Shown: positions 43,933-53,579, counted from the stretch's first letter. The stretch: 64,000 bases of DNA from Micromonospora eburnea (GCF_900090225.1 NZ_FMHY01000002.1:496001-560000), one strand, 5' to 3'. Notes: generated by a model not told the origin, from the letters alone. A program made the numbers and translations.

Positions 43933-45270
43933 AGAGACGGCCATCGCGTGATCCGTTCTGATGCTATGCGGCGATCGGCGCCGCGTCGGGCTGGTCGGTG
44001 TCGTGTTGGCTGGTGTCGACGGTGATCAGGCGGGCTTTGGCCAGTAGTTCCAGGCCCATGTAGCGGCGTCCTTCGGTCCATTCGTCGGTCTGCTCGGCCA
44101 GGACTGCGCCCACGAGGCGGATGATCGCCGGCCGGTTGGGGAAGATCCCGACGACGTCGGTGCGGCGGCGAATCTCCTTGTTCAGTCGCTCCTGAGGATT
44201 GTTGGACCAGATCTGGCGCCAGATCTCACGCGGGAAGCCGGTGAACGCCAGGAGGTCGTCGCGGGCGGCATCGAGGTGCTCGGCCGCGGCCGGGAACTTC
44301 GCTTCGATGGTGGTCACGACCCTGTCGAACTGGGCGCGGACGGCGTCGGCGTCGGGCTGGTCGAAGATCGTCCGGACGAGGGTGGCGATCCACGGCTGCG
44401 CGGACTTCGGCACCTTGGTCAGCAGGTTGCGCAGGTAATGGGTCCTGCACCGCTGCCACGAGGCCCCGGGCAGAGCCGCCCCGATGGCATGCACCAGGCC
44501 TGCGTGGGCGTCGGAGATGACCAGGCGGACACCGGACAGGCCGCGGGCGGTCAACGATCGCAGGAACGCCAGCCAGCCGGCGCCGTCTTCGTCGGAGGCG
44601 ACGTCGAGGCCGAGGACTTCGCGTTGGCCGTCAGCGTTGACGCCGACAGCGATCAGCGCGTGGACGTTGACGGTGCGACCGGCTTCGCGGACCTTCATCG
44701 TCAGCGCGTCCATCCACACGAACGTGTAATGCCCTGAGTCCAAGGGCCGGTTGCGGAACGCCTCGACCTGCGCGTCCAGGTGGGCGGCCATCTCCGAGAC
44801 CTGCGACTTCGACAGCTGCCGGATCCCGAGCTGCTCGACCAGCTTCTCCACCCGCCGCGTCGACACCCCCAGCAGGTAACTCGTGGCCACGACCGAGACC
44901 AAGGCCTGCTCGGCCCGCCGCCGGTGGGTGAGCAACCACTCCGGAAAGTAGCTGCCGTGCCGCAGCTTCGGGATCGCCAGGTCGATCGTCCCGGCGCGGG
45001 TGTCCCACTCCCGATGCCGGTAACCGTTGCGGGAGTTCACCCGCTCATCGCTGCGCTGCCCATATCCCGCGCCGCAGACCGCGTCCGCCTCGGCGGACAT
45101 CAACGCCTGCGCGAACGTCTTCACCATCGCCTGCAACACATCAGGCGACGCGCCCTCGATCTGCTCGCGCAGCAGGTCAACAGGGTTCACACTCGCTGAA
45201 GCGGCCATCGCGTCCTCTTCTTCCTTCTCTGACTTGGTCGTCTTGAAGGATCGACGCGATGGCCGTCTCT
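43933..45270 (-). mobile_element. IS256-family element
   Basis: About 1.34 kb with a 17-bp inverted repeat AGAGACGGCCATCGCGT at 43933-43949 and its complement at 45254-45270; weaker similarity continues a few bases outward. One intact transposase gene. A truncated relative lies at the right end of the window. The right end cuts into a phosphatase gene. Confidence 0.85.
43964..45208 (-). CDS. IS256-family (mutator type) transposase
   Basis: 414 aa. Transposase_mut architecture: N-terminal NPVDLLREQIEGASPDVLQA, the conserved ERVNSRNGYRHREWDTRAG, the catalytic core FVWMDALTMKVREAG (Asp), RLVISDAHAGLVHAI (Asp), the WQRCRTHYLRNLL family signature (C-x2-H) and the Glu in NNPQERLNKEIRRR. Full length and intact. 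Confidence 0.95.
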   Translation of the reverse strand: MAASASVNPVDLLREQIEGASPDVLQAMVKTFAQALMSAEADAVCGAGYGQRSDERVNSRNGYRHREWDTRAGTIDLAIPKLRHGSYFPEWLLTHRRRAEQALVSVVATSYLLGVSTRRVEKLVEQLGIRQLSKSQVSEMAAHLDAQVEAFRNRPLDSGHYTFVWMDALTMKVREAGRTVNVHALIAVGVNADGQREVLGLDVASDEDGAGWLAFLRSLTARGLSGVRLVISDAHAGLVHAIGAALPGASWQRCRTHYLRNLLTKVPKSAQPWIATLVRTIFDQPDADAVRAQFDRVVTTIEAKFPAAAEHLDAARDDLLAFTGFPREIWRQIWSNNPQERLNKEIRRRTDVVGIFPNRPAIIRLVGAVLAEQTDEWTEGRRYMGLELLAKARLITVDTSQHDTDQPDAAPIAA

Positions 45271-45284
45271 CATCTACGCAACAC

Positions 45285-45653
45285 GCCCATCACGGGCAAG
45301 TCGTACACCACTCCCGTGGACGCAACCCTGCCGCTCTCTGCGGCAGGCTGGTGTGGCACTCAGCGCCGACCGAGGATGATGGCGGGTCCCGTGGCACCGC
45401 CTGGTACGCCACATGCATAGCGTTCGCTGAACTGGCCCTGGCGGCGAGCGGTGCGCGGTTGTACTGCCACTGTGCAAGCGGGATCAACCGCGCCCCAGCT
45501 GCCGCGTACGCCATCCTGCGCGCGAAAGGCTGGACAGCGATGGCTGCCCGCGACCGGATACTCAGCCGCCGCCCGCAGGCTCAACCCCGCTATTTCCAGG
45601 ACGCGGAGAGGTGCCTCCGTGAGTTGGGCCTCGTCGAACAGGAGACGCCGTGA
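45285..45653 (+). pseudogene. dual-specificity phosphatase-like protein, 5' part removed by IS256
   Basis: The in-frame sequence from the IS256 end includes GTAWYATCIAFAELALAASG and the phosphatase loop LYCHCASGINRAPAAAYAIL (HCx5R: C-ASGIN-R), then a helical C-terminus to LVEQETP. The general-acid loop and N-terminus are absent, replaced by IS256 sequence. The stop overlaps the glycosyltransferase GTG, so it was once part of the following operon. Confidence 0.65.
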
Positions 45654-47032
45654 TCTCGATCAGCCGGATACTCATCGGCGCGTACGCCGTGCGCAGCGTC
45701 TACATGACCGCTTCCATGGTCTGGTCCGCGCGGTCGCTTCGGACGGATGCATCTCGAGTCGGGAACACCCCGATCGATGTTGGGCCCGACCTGACGGTGG
45801 TCATCCCCGCTCTGCGAGAGCAGACGGTAATGCCCCGCTCCCTGGCGTGTTTCCTGCAGCTGGCGGCGGACTGGCCTCAGCTGCGCGTGCTGGTCGTCAC
45901 TGCAGCGCGCGAGGCCACCCAGACACCAGTAGGGCAGCAGACTACCGAGCACCTCTGCCGTGACCTGGCTCGCCGGCACAACGAACAGCTGGGCCGTGAG
46001 GTCTTCCACGTCGTGTCGTATCCGGGCCAGGGCCGCAGGGCGTCACAACTCAACTACGCCGTCGGAGAGTTGGAACGACTGTTTCCAGCGAACGGCGAGG
46101 AGTACATCGCAGTTTTCGACGCCGACGCGGTTCCCGACGCCCGCCTGCGTGCCCACGTCGCGCGGGCTGCAGTCGGCCGGCCCGCGATGATGCAGCAGCC
46201 GATGCTGCCCGCATTCCACGCCGGCACTCGAGGGAAGCGTTCGGCAGCGATGTCGGGGCAGGACCTCGCTGCCTTCCGGCGCACATTGGGCATCGAATAC
46301 CGGCGGATCAAGGTGGCCGGCTGGTGCGCGCCGGGACGTAGCCGTCGAATGCTGGCCACCATCGCTCGTCCCATGGTGTACGGCGTCGGGTCCGGACTCA
46401 TCCTGCGCCGCGACAAGCTAGAAGAGGTTGGATTCTTCCAGGAGCCTCACGACGATCTTGCGGTCGGCCACCGCCTGAGCATGGCCGGTGAGCCAATAGC
46501 CGTACTGCCCTCGATCAACATCGTGGAGCCGTACCAGAGCGTGGCCGCCATGGCCCGCGCGTTCAGCAGCGTGGCCTTTGCCAACGCTGCCACCCGTCGT
46601 GACTACCGTTTCGCGGCGGCGAGGCCTACCCGACTCTCCCGCGCCGGCCAGCGGTTGCTGGCGGCCCGCGCACTGGCCGACGGTGCTGCCTGGGCCCTGG
46701 GACCAGCGATCGTGACGGCTGCTGCCGCGCACCTGGCAGCCCGTCGCCAGTTCAGGCTGTTGGCCACGGCCACTCTGACTGCGGCGGTCATCGAACCGAT
46801 CGTGGCGTATCGGCTGCGTGGCCGGCTACTCCGCGACTTCCGAACACCAGGCAGAGCCGACGCCACGTGGCAGCAGCCGGCACGCCTGGGATCGATTGCC
46901 ACCTTCGCGGTACAACCCGCAGTCAGCGCGCTTGGGCCATGGCTGCTGGGCCTGCGGGCGATCAGGGCTGCGGTCACCGGTCGCGACCTTCGGTTCACCA
47001 AGACCGATCACATGGGCGAGACCGCCCGATGA
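45650..47032 (+). CDS. family 2 glycosyltransferase, membrane-bound
   Basis: 460 aa from GTG 45650. An N-terminal hydrophobic helix, then a GT-A fold: DLTVVIPALREQTVMPRSL (nucleotide-sugar start), IAVFDADAVPDARL (DxD-type metal site), and FFQEPHDDLAVGHRL (D-D-x acceptor region). Two or more C-terminal membrane segments (ALGPAIVTAAAAHLAA; LLATATLTAAVIEPIVAY). Likely transfers a sugar to a lipid or hydrophobic acceptor, or extends a polymer. First intact gene of an 11-gene operon. Confidence 0.8.
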   Translation: MISISRILIGAYAVRSVYMTASMVWSARSLRTDASRVGNTPIDVGPDLTVVIPALREQTVMPRSLACFLQLAADWPQLRVLVVTAAREATQTPVGQQTTEHLCRDLARRHNEQLGREVFHVVSYPGQGRRASQLNYAVGELERLFPANGEEYIAVFDADAVPDARLRAHVARAAVGRPAMMQQPMLPAFHAGTRGKRSAAMSGQDLAAFRRTLGIEYRRIKVAGWCAPGRSRRMLATIARPMVYGVGSGLILRRDKLEEVGFFQEPHDDLAVGHRLSMAGEPIAVLPSINIVEPYQSVAAMARAFSSVAFANAATRRDYRFAAARPTRLSRAGQRLLAARALADGAAWALGPAIVTAAAAHLAARRQFRLLATATLTAAVIEPIVAYRLRGRLLRDFRTPGRADATWQQPARLGSIATFAVQPAVSALGPWLLGLRAIRAAVTGRDLRFTKTDHMGETAR

Positions 47033-47050
47033 TCCCGAGGAGACACAATC

Positions 47051-49405
47051 ATGGGTGATCTCGACGTCGGCTGGGCGGTGCCCAGCGACTTCCCCGAGGA
47101 CGGTTGGAGTCGCACCCTCATCGAGGAGCATCTGGCACAGGCAAAGAGCGAGATACCCGCGTGGGACGACGCCGAGCAGACCAGGCTCGGATTCGCCATG
47201 GCTGCGCCACACCCGGAAGCCGTCCGGACGCTCAGCGACTGGTGTGCGGTCAACACGAACAACGTGGGCGTGCACACCCGCTTCGGGGAAGGCAAGGCCG
47301 GCACCAGACGATTGGAGAAGGAATCGCTGGCCATCCTCGCCGGTCTCTACCGGGCGGGAGCCACCGATGGGCATCTCACCAGCGGCGCGAGCGAGGCCAC
47401 CCTCGCCGCGCTGCGAATCGCCCGCAATCTCCTCCGGACCGCGGGGCACCGCGTCCGTGTGATCACCTCAGACCTCTGCCACGCGTCCGTCGCGAAGGCC
47501 GCAGAGGTTCTCGACCTGGATCTGGTGCGGCTTGCGCCAGGCGCGTCCTGGACGATGACCCGCCAGCAGGTCCGGCAGGCTGCAGCCGATGCGTTCGGCG
47601 CTGGTGTGACGGGCATCGTCGTGGTGGCCACCGCCGGTTACTACAACAGCGGCTTCTCGGATCCTGTCGACGAGATCGCCGCCGAACTCCGTGACCTCGC
47701 TCTCCAGAAGCCGGGAGCCGTCCGGTGTTTCCTTCACGTGGACGCTGCTCACGGCGGCTTCGTCTTTCCCTTCACCGCTCCCGACCTTCCTTTCGACTTT
47801 CGTAACCCCGGTGTGCATGCCATGGCCGTCGACCCACACAAGGCCGGCCTCATGCCGTACTCGTGTGGGGCTCTGCTCGTGAGAAAGGGACTGCTCGAAC
47901 ACGTAACCAGAATCGATCCCCATACACGGATCCCGGACGAGACCGTCCTCGGCTCGCGCCCCGGCGCTACCGCGGCTGCACTTTGGGCAACCCTGCACAT
48001 CCTGGGTCGCAGCGGCTACCGCGCCATCGCTGCTCAGTGTATCGACCGCCGCGACCAGCTGGCTGCGGCCATCACGGCAGCTGACCCCGACGCTGTGTTG
48101 GTGACCGCTCCGCATGCACCAGTCGTCTCCGCGGCCTTCAGCCACCCCGGCGGAGAGTTGCCCTCCGACCTTTGCGCGAGCTACCGGCTCGTCCCGCTCA
48201 CACTCCCGGATCCTCGAGGCGGCGGCGAGCGGCGCTTGTTCTACCACTTCTATGCGTCCCCATCCCTGACCAACAAGCAGATCACCACGTTCGCCGCCCG
48301 GTTGGCCCAAGGCGTCGTGCACGCCCGCGAGGCAGTGGCCGCCAGCGGCGAAAGCCGCAGCATCACGTCGGAGGTGGTGGCAGGAGTCCGCAACCACACC
48401 GACTGCTTCCGCCACTTCGTCGTGCACCCCGACGGGCGACGCGATCCCGCCGCGCCGGGCTACTCGTTCCACACCTTCACCCAACGCCGCTTCACTGGCG
48501 AGCAGATGCAGGACAAGTTGTGGGGTCAGGCGCGTGAAGGCGGCCCGCTGTGGGTGTATGCCCCCGACCTCAAGGATCCGTTCACGAACGAACTGCTGGG
48601 CGTGCGGACCGACCGCTACTTCTTGGAGGTCCTCGACCGTCACCAGCAGCAACTATCGCTGGTAGGAGCGATCCACGCCACCATCGTGTTGTCGGGCTCG
48701 CTTCGCGTGCTGTTGAACTTCGAGGCAGATGGCACCTTCCGTTCTGCCGAGTACAAGGCGTTGGGCACGCGTGGATCGGACGAGCTGCAGGTCTTTCCTG
48801 CCGCCATCACGGCAAAGATCGGCAAGGACGCGGCAGGATTCCGACGTCCTGGTGGTGACGACTATTCCTTCTCCATCGACACGTCTGCGGAGCTGACCGT
48901 CCGCCTCATCGATGGCGCCGCACCGCCCGCGGTTCGTACCGCTCGGTACAACGCTGACGTCCTCCTGCCCCGACGCCCACACCTACGCCGTGAGCAGTTG
49001 CGGCGCTTTCCGAACCGGTTTTTCGACACGGAGGTCGACATCGAGGCCGGTCGAACCTGGGAGGGCACCGCCTACCTGCCCGAACTTCTCGCACCGACTA
49101 GCGTGGGCACGGTACTTGCCGCCCGTTCCGCGAACGTCGGACTATGCACCGTTGAGGGCCGGATCACCGCGACTGCCCTACACCTGGCACTCACCCCACT
49201 GACCGAGCCCAGCACCGAGGCCATCGAACTCGCCGCACCCTGGAACCTCGGCCGATGCCTGCACCATGCTCTGCCTCGCCTTGACGTCCGCGATCCATCT
49301 CAGCTCTGCGTCGGACAGGTCGTCGAGTTCGCCGAGAGTGTCTACGAAGTGTTCATCCGAGACGGGCTGCCCACCGATCTCGCCATCGCCGGAGCAGGCC
49401 GATGA
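47051..49405 (+). CDS. PLP-dependent decarboxylase (group II type) with extra C-terminal domain
   Basis: 784 aa. Residues about 30-460 form a fold-type I PLP enzyme: TSGASEATLAALRIARN (phosphate-binding region), HVDAAHGGFVFPF with PLP-pairing Asp near 231, and AVDPHKAGLMPYSCG with Schiff-base Lys near 264. This matches the glutamate/aromatic amino acid decarboxylase group. About 300 residues follow (RNHTDCFRHFVVHPDGRRDP onward) of a domain I do not recognise, making the protein about 300 aa longer than usual. Good ribosome site (GAGGAG) upstream. Substrate unknown; amine formation from an amino acid is the expected chemistry. Confidence 0.82.
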   Translation: MGDLDVGWAVPSDFPEDGWSRTLIEEHLAQAKSEIPAWDDAEQTRLGFAMAAPHPEAVRTLSDWCAVNTNNVGVHTRFGEGKAGTRRLEKESLAILAGLYRAGATDGHLTSGASEATLAALRIARNLLRTAGHRVRVITSDLCHASVAKAAEVLDLDLVRLAPGASWTMTRQQVRQAAADAFGAGVTGIVVVATAGYYNSGFSDPVDEIAAELRDLALQKPGAVRCFLHVDAAHGGFVFPFTAPDLPFDFRNPGVHAMAVDPHKAGLMPYSCGALLVRKGLLEHVTRIDPHTRIPDETVLGSRPGATAAALWATLHILGRSGYRAIAAQCIDRRDQLAAAITAADPDAVLVTAPHAPVVSAAFSHPGGELPSDLCASYRLVPLTLPDPRGGGERRLFYHFYASPSLTNKQITTFAARLAQGVVHAREAVAASGESRSITSEVVAGVRNHTDCFRHFVVHPDGRRDPAAPGYSFHTFTQRRFTGEQMQDKLWGQAREGGPLWVYAPDLKDPFTNELLGVRTDRYFLEVLDRHQQQLSLVGAIHATIVLSGSLRVLLNFEADGTFRSAEYKALGTRGSDELQVFPAAITAKIGKDAAGFRRPGGDDYSFSIDTSAELTVRLIDGAAPPAVRTARYNADVLLPRRPHLRREQLRRFPNRFFDTEVDIEAGRTWEGTAYLPELLAPTSVGTVLAARSANVGLCTVEGRITATALHLALTPLTEPSTEAIELAAPWNLGRCLHHALPRLDVRDPSQLCVGQVVEFAESVYEVFIRDGLPTDLAIAGAGR

Positions 49406-50271
49406 CGACGCCGATGCTCGACCGCGCTGCCGCTCGCCGGCTCGCCTCGGACGCCGAAGTCATCAGTGTCCGACGTCTTCCCCAAGGCCGCTTCAACACC
49501 TGCTGGCACGTCACAGGCCGCGATCGCTCCTACCTCCTCAAGTTCAACAACCGGGAGGGCGAGGCCCACCTGCAGAAGACGGCCGACGCCATGATTGGCG
49601 CCGCGACACGCGGTGTCAAAGTGCCGCAGGTCCTGCGGCTCGGCAGGGACCCGAACCTCGGGCCATTCCTGCTCCAAGAGTGGCTCCCCGGCCGCACGTT
49701 CACCGAAGCCCGCCGCACCGACGCCATCACTGCAAACCTATGGCCCGCCCTGGCAGAGCAGATCGCGCTGCTGCACAACGGGTCAACCATCGCCGTCCCC
49801 GCGACACCCGCCTCCCGCGTTCGCCACCTGTCCGACCTGCTTCATCGTCTCGGACGAGATCAGTTGATTCCCTCCGACCTTGAAGAGGTTGCCCGCCGCC
49901 GCGGCACCGTCCTGGCCGACATGCTCGGTGACCACCCGATGGTGAACACCCACCAGGACATCCACCCGGATAACATCCTTATCCGACCTGGCGGTCAGAT
50001 CGCCTTGCTCGACTTCGATCACGCCACCATTGCCGAAGACGTCAGCGACTTCGTCAAGATCGACCGATGGTGTTTGCCCGCGGGCGAGGACCGCCGGCTC
50101 CTGCTGGATGCCTACTGGCGCCAGCGAGGCCAGCCAGCCGACCCGATGTTCGAGCACCGCCTCTCCTTCTACCGCCTGGTCATCCACCTGTCATACGTCC
50201 TGTATTGGCGAGTCCGTGACAGCACCCAGATCCCCGGATGCGTCGCGGCCCTGCGAAACGAACTGGAGTGA
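49402..50271 (+). CDS. APH/choline-kinase-like phosphotransferase
   Basis: 289 aa. Aminoglycoside phosphotransferase fold: RSYLLKFNNREGEAHLQK (ATP-binding Lys), the catalytic loop MVNTHQDIHPDNILI (H-x-D-x4-N) and LLDFDHATIAEDVSDF (metal-binding Asp). ATG overlaps the decarboxylase stop. Probably phosphorylates a small molecule of the pathway or acts in self-resistance. One of two such kinases in the operon. Confidence 0.85.
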   Translation: MTTPMLDRAAARRLASDAEVISVRRLPQGRFNTCWHVTGRDRSYLLKFNNREGEAHLQKTADAMIGAATRGVKVPQVLRLGRDPNLGPFLLQEWLPGRTFTEARRTDAITANLWPALAEQIALLHNGSTIAVPATPASRVRHLSDLLHRLGRDQLIPSDLEEVARRRGTVLADMLGDHPMVNTHQDIHPDNILIRPGGQIALLDFDHATIAEDVSDFVKIDRWCLPAGEDRRLLLDAYWRQRGQPADPMFEHRLSFYRLVIHLSYVLYWRVRDSTQIPGCVAALRNELE

Positions 50272-50273
50272 AC

Positions 50274-50777
50274 ATGCCCGCCACGAAACCCACCAACCCA
50301 GCGCCCGCACCGGTCGCCGGCCCCGGCGTGCAGGTTGTCGCCGCCCTACTCCGCCGCGACGACCACATCGTGCTCGTGCAAGAGCAGCGCGACGGACAGG
50401 AGATCTGGTCTATCCCCGGCGGCGGCGTCGAACGCGGCGAACTGCTGACCGAGGCCCTCATTCGCGAGGTACAGGAGGAGACCGGTCTGCGCCTGGCCAC
50501 GGTCGGCCCGCTGGCCTACCTCGTCAACACCACGACCGAGCGGTACCCGTCCACAGTCGTCCTGACCTTCGACTGCACCGACTGGGACGGCAACATCGCC
50601 GTACATGACCCGGACGGCAAGGTCATCGGCGCTGTCCTGCTACCGCTTGACGAAGCCAAGAAGATCCTGGCCACCTCCACGGCCGCACGGCCCGAGATCG
50701 AACCCGTGCTCGCCTACCTCGATGGCGCCAGCACCAGCCGGGTGTGGAGCTACCGCGACGACCAACCCGCTGATTGA
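50274..50777 (+). CDS. Nudix hydrolase
   Basis: 167 aa from ATG 50274, 2 nt after the previous stop. Nudix box from GGGVERGELLTEALI to REVQEETGL, complete with REVQEE. The rest is a typical beta-alpha-beta Nudix fold. It hydrolyses a nucleoside-diphosphate-linked substrate; in this operon it could cleave an activated sugar or phospho-intermediate. Unlike the Nudix gene at 34523, it is intact. Confidence 0.9.
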   Translation: MPATKPTNPAPAPVAGPGVQVVAALLRRDDHIVLVQEQRDGQEIWSIPGGGVERGELLTEALIREVQEETGLRLATVGPLAYLVNTTTERYPSTVVLTFDCTDWDGNIAVHDPDGKVIGAVLLPLDEAKKILATSTAARPEIEPVLAYLDGASTSRVWSYRDDQPAD

Positions 50778-50812
50778 TCACCTCGGGGCACACCTGGACA
50801 ACTGGGAGAATC

Positions 50813-51832
50813 ATGACGGTCACCCATGGTCTCGACGCGAGCATAACAACGCTCGACCCGCTCGGCGCCGACGCCGTAATGCGGTCCCTGCCCCAAGCCA
50901 ACATCGCGGCCGACACCGCATGGCTGCACACCCGAGCCGTACACCTCAGCCAGGCTGCCACCCGAATCCGCGACGCTGCCCCCGCTCGGGCGGCATTGCG
51001 TGACCTGGGCATGCTCACCGCCTCGCTCGCCCGCCACACCGGCCGAGGCCTCGCACCACCTGTGGTCGAAGCGGCGATGCTCCACCTAGGCAACATCGCC
51101 GACGAGGTGCCACGTGAGACCGTCTACTCATACAGCACCCGCAACCCCCGCGGACCCAGACGGCGTTCCTTCACTGACACGCCCGGCGAGCACCTCTTCA
51201 TCAACGAGGTCTCCGCAGCCAGCTGCGGCCTCGACGCCGCAATCGAGCGCTGTCGCTACCTGCCAGAGGCCGCCGACCAACACGAAGCCAACGCCGCCGC
51301 CGCGATTGTGCACCATCACCTGCGAACCTTTGCCGCCCACCTGGTGACCGTCAAACGTCACCTGACGCCGCAGTACTTCACCGGCCGACTGCGCCCCTAC
51401 TTCCCAGCGCTCACCATCGCCGGGCAAACCTACTACGCGCCTGGCGGCGCCCAGATGCCCCTGCTCGTGATCGATGTCGTACTGCTCAACCAGGCGGTCA
51501 CCGGCGAGCTCGCCGGCTGGTTCGAGCAATACGTCGACGACAACGTCATCTACCTGCCGCCACACCACCGCGCACTCATCGACCAGGCCCGTGGCAACCC
51601 GGGTTTGGCGCGACTCGCTCACCGATACCCGCACCTGCGCACCGCGACCGGCCTGCTCATCGACGATCTGCTGCGGTTCCGCCTGCCACACCGCCAACTC
51701 GCCCAGGCCAACATGGCAATACGCGATGAAGGTGCTCTCGGCAGCGGCGGCTACACGACTGACGCCCTCGATCAACTCGTGGCCGTAACCAAGCGCGCCC
51801 GTATCCTCCTCGACCCTGGGAGCACCGCGTGA
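50813..51832 (+). CDS. PrnB-family protein (IDO/TDO superfamily-like)
   Basis: 339 aa from ATG 50813, preceded by GGGAG. Along its length it follows the pattern of PrnB, the heme enzyme that rearranges 7-chlorotryptophan in pyrrolnitrin biosynthesis: YSTRNPRGPRRRSFTD, GEHLFINEVSAASCGLDAAI, LRPYFPALTIAGQTYYAPG, LLRFRLPHRQLAQANMA and EGALGSGGYTTDAL. The proximal heme ligand would be a His such as that in FRLPHRQL. No halogenase or other prn gene is nearby, so the substrate is probably not chlorotryptophan. A central oxidative or rearranging step of an unknown pathway. Confidence 0.72.
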   Translation: MTVTHGLDASITTLDPLGADAVMRSLPQANIAADTAWLHTRAVHLSQAATRIRDAAPARAALRDLGMLTASLARHTGRGLAPPVVEAAMLHLGNIADEVPRETVYSYSTRNPRGPRRRSFTDTPGEHLFINEVSAASCGLDAAIERCRYLPEAADQHEANAAAAIVHHHLRTFAAHLVTVKRHLTPQYFTGRLRPYFPALTIAGQTYYAPGGAQMPLLVIDVVLLNQAVTGELAGWFEQYVDDNVIYLPPHHRALIDQARGNPGLARLAHRYPHLRTATGLLIDDLLRFRLPHRQLAQANMAIRDEGALGSGGYTTDALDQLVAVTKRARILLDPGSTA

Positions 51833-52935
51833 ACAGCCGCTCGATCGATACCGACTTCCCGACGTTTCCCCTCGGCGCAGTGCGGTCCACGCTGCCTGCC
51901 AGCCCGACGACTCCACCGCAGCCCGTCACGACGTGCGTCCGCGTGGCCTATCCGAGCCGGGTCAATGCCATGGCTCTGGACTCCAGCAAGATCGTGCCGA
52001 ACGGGGACGGCACCTACCTCGCCGGTGAACTGCTCGTGGCGTGCGACCTGCCACGCCACGTAGAGGTCAGCATCGTCGACGACGGTCCCGCCGTCCAGAC
52101 GACATCTGACTGCGCCCATCCCGTCCTGGCCCGACATGCGGCGTTACTGATCCGCACGGTGCTTGGGGTCCATGAGCGCCTACGCGTCCGGGCCACTGCC
52201 CCGGACCTGCCCGCCCACATCGGGCTCGGTTCCAGCAGCGGTCAGATAGCCGCCGTGGCCGCGGCAGTCAACGAGATCTATGGCCGTCCCATCCCCGCTC
52301 GCCGGCTCGTAAGGTTCCTCGCCCGCAATCACGGCGAGGAGATCGACGAAGACCTCCACCACCTTCTGCCTGTGCAATGTCTGGGCGGATCCGCCGCCGC
52401 CGGGCTCATACCCGGCGCCGTCCAGGTCATCGCCGGCGCTCAGGTGCCACTGCTGCAGGCTCCCTTGCCCGACGGCATGCACATCGTGCTGGGAATGCCC
52501 CATGAACCCTTGAACTGGGACGCACGAGCAAGCCTCGCAGCCGAGGCACGGCATTTCGATGGATTCATCACGACCGGCCGCACACACGGACCTGAGATCG
52601 CCTATCGCCTCCTGCACGACGCCTGGCCCGCCCTCATCGACGGTGACCTGCGCCCGCTGGGGCACCTACTCTTCGACTACCGCTTTCGGATGGGAAGCAT
52701 CGCCAACTGCGCGTTCTCCCATCCAGATCTCCTCATCACCGCCGCGAAACTCGAACACATCTTCAGTGACCTGCTTGCTGACGTCCTTACCCTTTCCTCG
52801 GTCGGCCCCACCTTCTGCGCCGTTACACGTACTCCGGGCCCGTGTGAGCAGGCGTTCGCGGACGCGGGACTGAGGACCCTGCGCTGCCGGCCGGCCAACA
52901 GCGGCTACAGCCTCCATAACGGAGCTCAATCGTGA
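51829..52935 (+). CDS. GHMP-family kinase
   Basis: 368 aa. Motif 2, LPAHIGLGSSSGQIAAVAA, is the GHMP P-loop-like glycine-rich motif; the C-terminal motif 3 region is LSSVGPTFCAVTRTPGPC. The protein resembles the beta-ribofuranosylaminobenzene phosphate synthase branch in layout (acid-rich insert HGEEIDEDLHHLLPVQCLGG). The first 35 residues are extra, so the real start may be later, but GTG 51829 overlaps the previous stop. Substrate unknown; phosphorylation or condensation of a small alcohol or phospho-sugar is expected. Confidence 0.75.
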   Translation: MNSRSIDTDFPTFPLGAVRSTLPASPTTPPQPVTTCVRVAYPSRVNAMALDSSKIVPNGDGTYLAGELLVACDLPRHVEVSIVDDGPAVQTTSDCAHPVLARHAALLIRTVLGVHERLRVRATAPDLPAHIGLGSSSGQIAAVAAAVNEIYGRPIPARRLVRFLARNHGEEIDEDLHHLLPVQCLGGSAAAGLIPGAVQVIAGAQVPLLQAPLPDGMHIVLGMPHEPLNWDARASLAAEARHFDGFITTGRTHGPEIAYRLLHDAWPALIDGDLRPLGHLLFDYRFRMGSIANCAFSHPDLLITAAKLEHIFSDLLADVLTLSSVGPTFCAVTRTPGPCEQAFADAGLRTLRCRPANSGYSLHNGAQS

Positions 52936-53579
52936 CGAGTGTACGACCGGCCCCTACCGGCAACTACTGGAACGATCCGAACACGGTCTCAGCCTTCGCT
53001 GCACTTTCGGCGCCTGTCTACCTGACCAACCTGCTCTGCAGTCCCGTACCTGACGGCGCCGTTGCGCTCGACGTAGGCTGCGGTACGGGCCGGAACTTGC
53101 CCAGTCTGGTGGCTGCAGGCTTCCGTGTCCTGGCCATCGATCTGCATCCCGGCATGCTGGATGAGGCCCGCGACCACCACGCCGGGCCGCGTGTCGCACT
53201 CGCCCGTGCGAATGTCACCAACATGCCCGTTGCCGATCAACGGGCCTCGCTGGTCGTCTGCCACGGTGTCCTACACAACCTTCATGACCGTGACGACCTC
53301 GGGGCCGCGTTGCGTGAGCTGCACCGAGTCCTCGCCGTCGGAGGCTCTCTGTCGCTGAACACATTCACTGCCGGGCACCTCGACCCATGTCTCGACTCAC
53401 TCGGCGACGACGTCTACGTCCTACCGAACGGCCAATACATGACCCTGCTGACGCCCGACGACCTGGAGAGCCTTCTCCTCGGAGCGGGTCTGTCAGTGTG
53501 CGGCGACGTCACGCAGTACCTCAGTCCGGGCGAACCGGGCCAACGCAGCGTGTGGCGCGCCATCCTCACCCGGGTATAG
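52932..53579 (+). CDS. class I SAM-dependent methyltransferase
   Basis: 215 aa. Methyltransf_11/25 fold: motif I ALDVGCGTGRNLPSLVAAG, the acidic residue of strand 2 in LAIDLHPGML, motif post-I ANVTNMPVADQRA and VVCHGVLHNLHDRDD. GTG start overlaps the GHMP kinase stop. Probably O- or N-methylates a pathway intermediate. Confidence 0.9.
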   Translation: MTSVRPAPTGNYWNDPNTVSAFAALSAPVYLTNLLCSPVPDGAVALDVGCGTGRNLPSLVAAGFRVLAIDLHPGMLDEARDHHAGPRVALARANVTNMPVADQRASLVVCHGVLHNLHDRDDLGAALRELHRVLAVGGSLSLNTFTAGHLDPCLDSLGDDVYVLPNGQYMTLLTPDDLESLLLGAGLSVCGDVTQYLSPGEPGQRSVWRAILTRV

